Origin: Magnolia sinica
Lineage: Eukaryota > Streptophyta > Magnoliopsida > Magnoliales > Magnoliaceae
DNA: 64,000 bases
Assembly: GCF_029962835.1 (NCBI RefSeq)
Contig: NC_080584.1
Location: 77,218,862-77,282,861 of the forward strand
Direction of reading: 5' to 3'
Made by a program: the position numbers and the translations under genes
Notes under the pieces: model-generated
Seen by the model: only the letters and a program-made list of their open reading frames with translations
Told to the model about the DNA's origin: nothing
Databases searched by the model: none
Part shown: in pieces, positions 57,571 through 64,000 of the stretch
Numbering within the stretch: the first letter of the stretch is position 1
How the letters are laid out: every line of letters begins with the position of its first letter

Positions 57571-58534
57571 CTGGTGAGTGATGGTTGGTATGGGATGGTT
57601 GGTATGGGATGAGGAGAAGAGGAGGAAATTTATAGCCCTTTGGATGAATTTTCAGCAATCGTAGGGGCTTTGAAGGGTAAAATATGATGCAACAGTTAGG
57701 GATTGGTAAAGGAAAAAGGTGCCACATGACACTCTCTTATAAGTTTATAAGTTTGGTAAAAGGGTAAATAGTAAACATTCTAGGGTGATAAGGATAACAA
57801 TTATCTCTCCATGAGAGTAACAATTGTTACTCTGGGCACATTTCTCAAGGAGAGGCAATGATTAGATTACTGCTAGCGGTAATCCAATTACCACCCCTCC
57901 TACTTTCCTTTGTACTTTAATCTGTTGGCTTGTTTAGCTCAGAGAGTGGCTTAAAGCTTGAGGTTAAGGCTTGGCTTAGGTAATGACTATGGCTTAGGAA
58001 TTGCTTGTGGTTTAGCTAAGGCTTGGAAATAGCTTGTGGTTTGGTGAAGGCTTGAAAATGGCTTGTGGTTTATGTTTGGCTAGGGCTTGGGTACTGGCTC
58101 CTAAGGATTATCCATGCTCCATTAGGTTACAAGCCTTGGTGGGGTGTCTTCATCCATAAGCATTTTTCATTAAGATTTCTGAAACTAAGGCAAACCACGT
58201 TAGAATTCATATCAATTGCAAACCCTAAAAACTGTACTTTATTTGCCCTTTTTTTTCACGCGGAGAATGCTGGTTAACTTATCGTAATTGTTGGGTTTTC
58301 TATCCATCTGTCCACTTTTTACAAGAACATTCTCTTACCTCTGTGTGCCATTTGAACAACCTATCGGGTGTCACACATGTTCTCCACACAATTGGGGTGA
58401 GCTTGCTAATGTGGATTGTGTGGTGACCCCAATTCAGATATCTAAGTGGTGTAAGGACTATGTGGCCTATAGTGATGTATATGTTTTATTCACGTTGTCC
58501 ATCCATTTATAGGCTCATTTTTTAGCACGAGTAC
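56281..58534. other. LTR debris and non-coding sequence
   Basis: The stretch ttccttgaggattcgagaac, then gaattattgttgtatcgcagccctgcaattgggg (56750-56815), resembles the LTR-end/leader block at 60540-60600, so a second, older LTR end of that family is likely here. A (TC)n tract is at 57527-57568. No gene is supported; the frames at 57518-57727 and 58065-58277 lack domains. Confidence 0.4.
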
Positions 58535-60608
58535 TGTTAAGGGTCAAATATTGCATATTAGATCCCAGTTATTACTTGATTTTACGAACATGATACTGTT
58601 TAATGGCTTGTTTTAATCGTATTTGTGTTGCAATGTGAATTTAAGAGCCTAGATTGAAACAGGGTACTAAAAGCATGAATTTAATACTCATAAAATCACC
58701 AAGGCAAGGAATGGACCCCAGGGAACCGAGATCAAAGAATTTACACGCCAAAGATTTCGAGAAAATCACGTAATCAACGATGAAGAGGCCTGAAAATTGT
58801 CCAGATTGTAAGATCATAGGGTTCCCACCATTCGTTTGGCTCAAAAATTTATATATGGCCTGAGGACCATAAATTAACCGTACATATCAAATTTCAGTCA
58901 TTAGATCCTTGTAAATGTGGCCCAACGGATAGTTCAGTCCATAAATTAACAATCTGAAGCCCACCTGGTATCTGGATATGCTTCAATTTTGGTCTCAACT
59001 CCTTTAAACAAGTGGCACATCAAATGGACAGAGCGGATTTTACATGTACATCACCATGGGACCCACACAAGCGACGCGTGTGCACAGCATGTACACGACC
59101 AGACGTGCACCAAACACCACACTCGGTCAAACCACAGTTGATGGATGGGTTTCGATTGTGGGCCCCACCCATCATCTAAACGGATGATCTGGACCGTCCA
59201 TTGCGTCCAAGGGGTAGCTATAACCCTCACCATGGTTTCCTTTTGGCCTCATACACACGGACACATGTGGATCGCCAGAAAACACAGTATGAACGGCGAG
59301 TTGGTTTGATACAGTGGACCACACCAAAACCCGATAAAAACCACACCTTCTCGACTAGTTTTTCACCAGGAATCCAATGAACGGGTTAAATTTCTCAGAA
59401 AACATCAATATGGGGCCCACCGATCTCGTCAGCGTAGCCTCGTGTGTAAGCCTACGCACGTCCTTGGAAAACCACATTTTCAGGCAGTTATGGCCCACCA
59501 TCTTTGATCAGATGCAAGATCTGAACCGTCCATCGTCTAGAGCATCCAAAAATGTCCAAAGGGACGGTGTTTCTTTCGAAAATGCGTAAGGAAAGTGGTG
59601 TTGTTTTTGCTTGTCTTCTTGGCTATGTAAAGAGGTTACGCGGAAACTTTCTTGGCCGACTTACATACTCCACCGCCTTGGGCATTCTCCTAGCCGACCA
59701 ACATCTATGAAAGAGAGGGAGAGAGGACGTGAAGAGCATCTTGGGGTAGCCGTGGAGGCTAGAATGTGTGAAGAAGGGAAAGAGAGTAAGAGCAGCATGG
59801 GTCAGCTATCTTAAAGGAGTTCTTTCTTTTCTTCTTTTTTCTTATTTTCTGTTTAGTTATGTTCCCGAGAATATTTTAGTCTAATCATGTCGGTGATTGG
59901 CTAAACCTCTTAGCTACGGCTAAGTGGTGAAGCTTGTAGTGTGATGAGATTGGTTCTACGACTTTGATTCATGTTACTTAAACTCTCTTTGATTATAGTT
60001 TGATTAATAGGAATGCTTTCAATTTTTAATGGTTTGTTGTGACTTAAATTACAATGGATCTGCAATAGCTTTGAGCATGTTCTTAGCATTATAGGGATTA
60101 TGACTTTGGGAACCCTGTTGTTCACCATCGTCTCCTGGGCATGGTTGGATAATGGAACCCTTCCTAACATTCATATATCTCTCAGATTGGTTGTAGATTG
60201 GTTAAATTCTATTGTTTGCTTTGTCTCACGGGCATGGTTTTATAATGGAATCAATTCTAATTCTCATACCTATCTTCTATTGAAAAATATATCAAAGGAA
60301 GTTCAGATTTAGATTTTTAACGTATTATCTTCCGTCTGGATGAAGATAGGACTCTGATTCCAGTGGTGTTTATGAATCAAGCATAGATCTCCCTGATCTC
60401 TACAAGTAGATCCTTAGCACCGTAGTTTCCTACCTTTAAATTTCACAAGTCTTAATTTAATATTTCACCATTACTCTCTTAAAAACCTCTTATTTAGATT
60501 ATATCTTTTTCTAGTTCTAGTTCACGTACAAGGTTCAGTCCTTATGGATTCGACCTCGGTCTTGCCGAGATTATTACTATATCACAACCCTATACTTAGG
60601 ATGTGGAT

Positions 60609-60634
60609 AAGTTTTTAGCGTTGTTGCTTGGGAT
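60609..60634 (+). promoter_or_regulatory. Degenerate primer-binding site (tRNA-Asp type)
   Basis: aagtttttagcgttgttgcttg differs at several positions from the usual TTTTTGGCGCCGTTGCCGGGGA of Athila/TAT elements. The context before it (a ggattcgacctcgg..cgagattattac block, then a tgtggataag lead) matches that group, which supports the call. Confidence 0.55.
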
Positions 60635-61139
60635 TGACAGTTAACCTTTTTTCGAGATTAACTAGTTTTAGAATTAGGTTAAAATTAAGATTTTTCTAGT
60701 TCTTAATTCTAAAATGGGGTTTTTCTATTTGATTTCTCGAAACTAACTTAACTTTTCTGTTTTGTAGGAGCCTGACATAAACGTTCTAAATTGGTAATCT
60801 CTTTCTAATTTTCTATTTTTATTTATTTATTTATTTAATTTTTTTTATGTTTTCTATTTTTAAGATTAGGTTTTGTTTTTCTAGAAATTTTCTAATTCTA
60901 GGATTTCTTTTGTTTTGTAGAAACTAACTTAGCTTTCTATTTCTAGGTTTAGAAACTTTCCTTTTTAGAAACTAACTTTCTATTTTTATTTTTAGAAACT
61001 TTCTAACCTTAGAATTTCTATTTTTAGAAACTAATTTCTTTTGTTTTCTTTTGTAAGATCTTAATATAGGAACTTCTAATTGGGTAACTTCTTTCTAACT
61101 TCTTCCCTCTACTTATTTTCCATATTGCTATAGGATTTT

Positions 61140-62936
61140 TCTTTTATTCTCTTTTAGGATTATGGTTTTACCATGTATATGCAAGAGTGAGAACGTCAAT
61201 ATGCTGAGAAAGCAGGGCTCTTAGATGATTATGTTAGGAAGCAACCCGTGTCTCAAAATTTTTTTGAAACCATAGTCAAGAACCGACCAGAATATAACAC
61301 ACCATCGGTTAAGAAGTCCTTACGCGATCATATACAAGAGAACAATTACATCCCACGGATAGTACTTGAGTGTTAGGATTATCATAACTATGAGAGTGAG
61401 AATTATCATCACCTACCAGACAAGAAGAAAACAATGAGAGATTATATCATGGGTGATAATATGTATCAACAACCATCATATTCTCCCACCTATGATCCGT
61501 ATGACTATAACCAGTGGAAACATCAAAATTAGGAAGATGAACCAACAACATGTTATAATGATTATTCTTTTGGATCCCCTACCTTTGAAATCTAACCAGA
61601 ACCGATCTAAGAGGAGTCACTTTGTAGTAACATAAACTCTTCTGTGGATATGAGAAAATTATTAGAAGATTGTTCGGGCCTTAGAAAAAAGATAAAAGTG
61701 CTTGCATTGAGCATCGATAAGAAATTGGAGGCTCGTTCGTATCAGCCACAATTCATTCCAGAAATATAATGCGAGGAAAGTGATCCCAACTCGCTTTTGA
61801 AAAACTTTAAAATTTAGAATGAAGAATTGAATTGTGCTAATGAGCATATGGTTCAACTTTCTGAGGAGTCGATCTTGATGACAGTTCAAAGGGATGGTCC
61901 AGAGATGTGGGTGTCTTACAAATATAATGATGATTACACACTTCACTCACATAACACACTAGGTTTCAATGATGAGGGAGAGGTTAGTTTATTTGAACCT
62001 CAATTCAATTTAAAAAGAGAATGTGAGGAAAGCGATCTCATCCCAAATGTGTATTGCATTGAATTAAATGATGATAAGTATTGGGATGGGATTCGTGAGA
62101 GCACAGTTCAAGATTTACTGGATTCAATATCATGTTTGACCCATATTAATGATCAAGAGGTTCAGGAAGTTGTCATCCATAGAAATTTACTCCACCTATC
62201 TGACATGGCCAATTTAAGTATGGATGATGAGCCGCTTTTAACCGACCCTTCCAACCTTTGTGAAGTATGTGTAGACCACTCCCCTGAATTGAATAACGAA
62301 ATGATTCAGGAGATGGACGAGTTGCTTGATATGACTCTAGAATTTAAAAACACCTAGTGAAGGCCACCATCTGATCTCTACACGTTTGACAATTCAATGC
62401 CTCTATCGAGTAGCTTCAATGAACAGAGTATTCACATCAATGCTTCCCCTATTGATTTTCAATCTGTCTGTGCAGGGCAAGAGCAAAAGAGCATGCGTCC
62501 ATCCACTTCTAGAGACGATGGAATCCTTGGGCAGATCATCACAAACTTTAATGAGGAAAATAAGTCACTCTCAGCTAAAATTTCCAACTCTTTGAACGAT
62601 TGCTTGACACACTTTACTGATTCAAACGATCCCATGATAAAAGTAAAAGTGAATGACTCGCAAGACAATATCTCGATGGTTGTCACAGACCAAGCAAAGC
62701 CTTACTCTAATGCCCATTCTCCCCTATATCCTAACTGTTTACTATTAAGGGGGGAGGAGCTAAAAATTGAACTGAAGTCTGAAACTTCGGACTGTGTTAA
62801 GACTACATTACTTTCTGAAAATTTTTCTGAATTCTGTTTACTTATAGTCTCTGATTCACTATGGAGTACTAACTTTGAAACTTTTTCTGTCACAGGTGAA
62901 TTATATATACTTTGGATACCTCAGGCAAATCAATGA
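61140..62936 (+). pseudogene. Interrupted acidic ORF in the non-autonomous element
   Basis: From 61768 to 62936 one frame stays readable across three stops (61815-61817, 62355-62357 and the adjacent TGA). Upstream to 61140 a Tyr/His/Gln/Asn-rich, more broken frame is visible. The protein is rich in Glu, Asp and Ser, and a CEESDP/CEESDL motif appears twice (near 61770 and 62022), suggesting internal repetition. I recognise no gag, protease or pol domain. It could be a divergent gag or the element's own unknown protein. Its position just behind the primer site fits a gag slot; function is not assigned. Confidence 0.45.
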
Positions 62937-64000
62937 CAAATTTTTGATGAGGTCCATAAATTTCTCTGGACATTCATGCTCAAAGGTATCCAAGCCTATT
63001 GTAAAAAGGGCTTTTAGATGATCTTATTGCGAAACCTACTAAGAAATTTATTCAGATATTGGCCGGAAGAGGAGCCTTGCAACATGACTGAGTAGCTTTT
63101 TTCTTGCTTTCATAGGACTAGGGTAGTTTGTTTTATGTCGTTCTAGGATAGTCGGCTTTATGCCGTTAGGTTAGTTTGCTTTCTAAGTTATTTTAGGATA
63201 AGTTGTTTTCATTGGTTTCACTCTTGTGCTGACCTGCTCTCATGCTAATATCTCTTTGGAAAGGCCGTTCAATTTCCTCGTGAGGTACTATGTTTCCATC
63301 ATTTCTCTTTTACTTTCGTTGTTTCATGTGCATTACATACTTATTTCTTTTACATTGAGGACAATATAGGTTTCAGGTTGGGGATGGGAGATTAGATTAC
63401 CTAATCAATGTTTTCTCAGTGCTGAAGAAAATTGTGAAATTTTTTTAATTTTTTTCTGGAAATTCTTGTGAATTCGAAGTGATTTTGACGGTCATATTTG
63501 ATTTAGAATTATAAGATACTTAATGTTGGTAATTTATGACTCTTGGATTCAACCATCTGTTAGATTTCACAGTTAAGTTTAAATTGTTAATTCATTATTA
63601 GAAGTTTTAAATATTGATTGAGTCATGATTTCACATGTCACACCTAGCGTACTCATTATTGCTTCAGTTCGATATTGAATTATTAACCGGTTAATCACTA
63701 GGCATGGAAGGAGCTAACCTAGGGAATTAGTCCATCATGTTCACTGAAAAAAAAAAAGAACGAATACCCAGCTAAAAAACAATTGTTTTCAGAAAGGGTT
63801 GGGTGAATGGTCTTCACCATGGGTTTGCTCCCTATAGGTGAGGGTTCGTTTCTCCTCTTTGGCTTTACCTTTAAAAGATTGACATAACGTGAAAGTCATC
63901 GATGGAAAAATTAAAAACTAGAAGAATAAAAAGGCTGAACTGTAAGGCAAGTTTTGGTTTAGGTTATGGTTATCCTAAATGCTCTTGTGATTATCAACGT

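Larger units (their letters stand above)
58535..64000 (+). mobile_element. Non-autonomous gypsy-type element (Athila/TAT-like), open on the right
   Basis: The probable 5' LTR begins tgttaagggtcaaatattgc (58535) and runs about 2.07 kb to the primer site. The end of the leader has ggattcgacctcggtcttgc, cgagattattactatatcac and then tttttagcgttgttgcttgg (about 60612-60631). The last is a degenerate version of the Asp-tRNA-type site TTTTTGGCGCCGTTGCCGGG used by Athila/TAT elements. The internal part shows an open but interrupted acidic frame (61140-62936). Near 63355 it has the cattgaggacaatataggtt and ttggggatggga motifs found in this retroelement group. No gag-pol domain is recognisable, so it looks like a large non-autonomous derivative. 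The 3' LTR is not reached. Confidence 0.6.

Overview
This is a plant nuclear window. The evidence is intron-containing genes with GT/AG splice sites, plant L1, Copia and gypsy retrotransposons, a CACTA-type element, tRNA-derived SINEs, degenerate plant telomere-like repeats and long dinucleotide microsatellites. The GGGCCCACC..GATGTATG..CCGTCCATC motif recurs throughout. From memory I associate it with magnoliid genomes (Lauraceae or Magnoliaceae type); that attribution is inference.

One gene looks intact. It is a seven-exon G-type lectin S-receptor-like serine/threonine kinase on the minus strand (34845 down to 26406). All six introns have GT/AG ends, reading phase is kept, and the spliced product is 830 residues. 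The only other host-gene sequence I recognise is a 5' fragment of a DUF674-family gene at 6226-6642.

Layout: 1-900, a 360-bp tandem duplication. 2870-4994, the 3' half of a large LTR. 5131-5480, an 88-bp tandem repeat. 6.1-6.6 kb, the DUF674 fragment. 7.0-8.46 kb, a foldback element and a 101-bp tandem repeat. 9.03-12.16 kb, a 169-bp satellite plus CCTAAA arrays. 12.16-12.95 kb, a hairpin-rich CACTA-like element. 13.0 kb, a SINE. 13749-19223, a 5.5-kb candidate solo LTR. 19.5-23.6 kb, TTAGGT arrays plus the same satellite, inverted relative to 9-12 kb. 26.4-34.8 kb, the receptor kinase. 35.6-41.8 kb, a Copia element (36182-41555, minus) nested in another retroelement LTR. 41.8-48.4 kb, a decayed L1 LINE (plus). 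49.6-50.3 kb, two foldback elements. 51.2-52.8 kb, LTR debris with a 48-bp repeat. 52.94-53.09 kb, a second SINE with a 16-bp target duplication. 53.2-55.85 kb, an old segmental duplication. 58.5-64 kb, a non-autonomous gypsy-like element with an Asp-type primer site that runs off the window.

No operon-like or defence-type gene system is visible. The best candidates for undescribed biology are structural: the mirrored satellite/telomere-like blocks around a giant solo LTR, the nearly fully palindromic foldback family and its sequence kinship with the giant LTR, and the hairpin array of the CACTA-like element. Host-gene coding is about 4-5 % of the window; most of the rest is transposon-derived.
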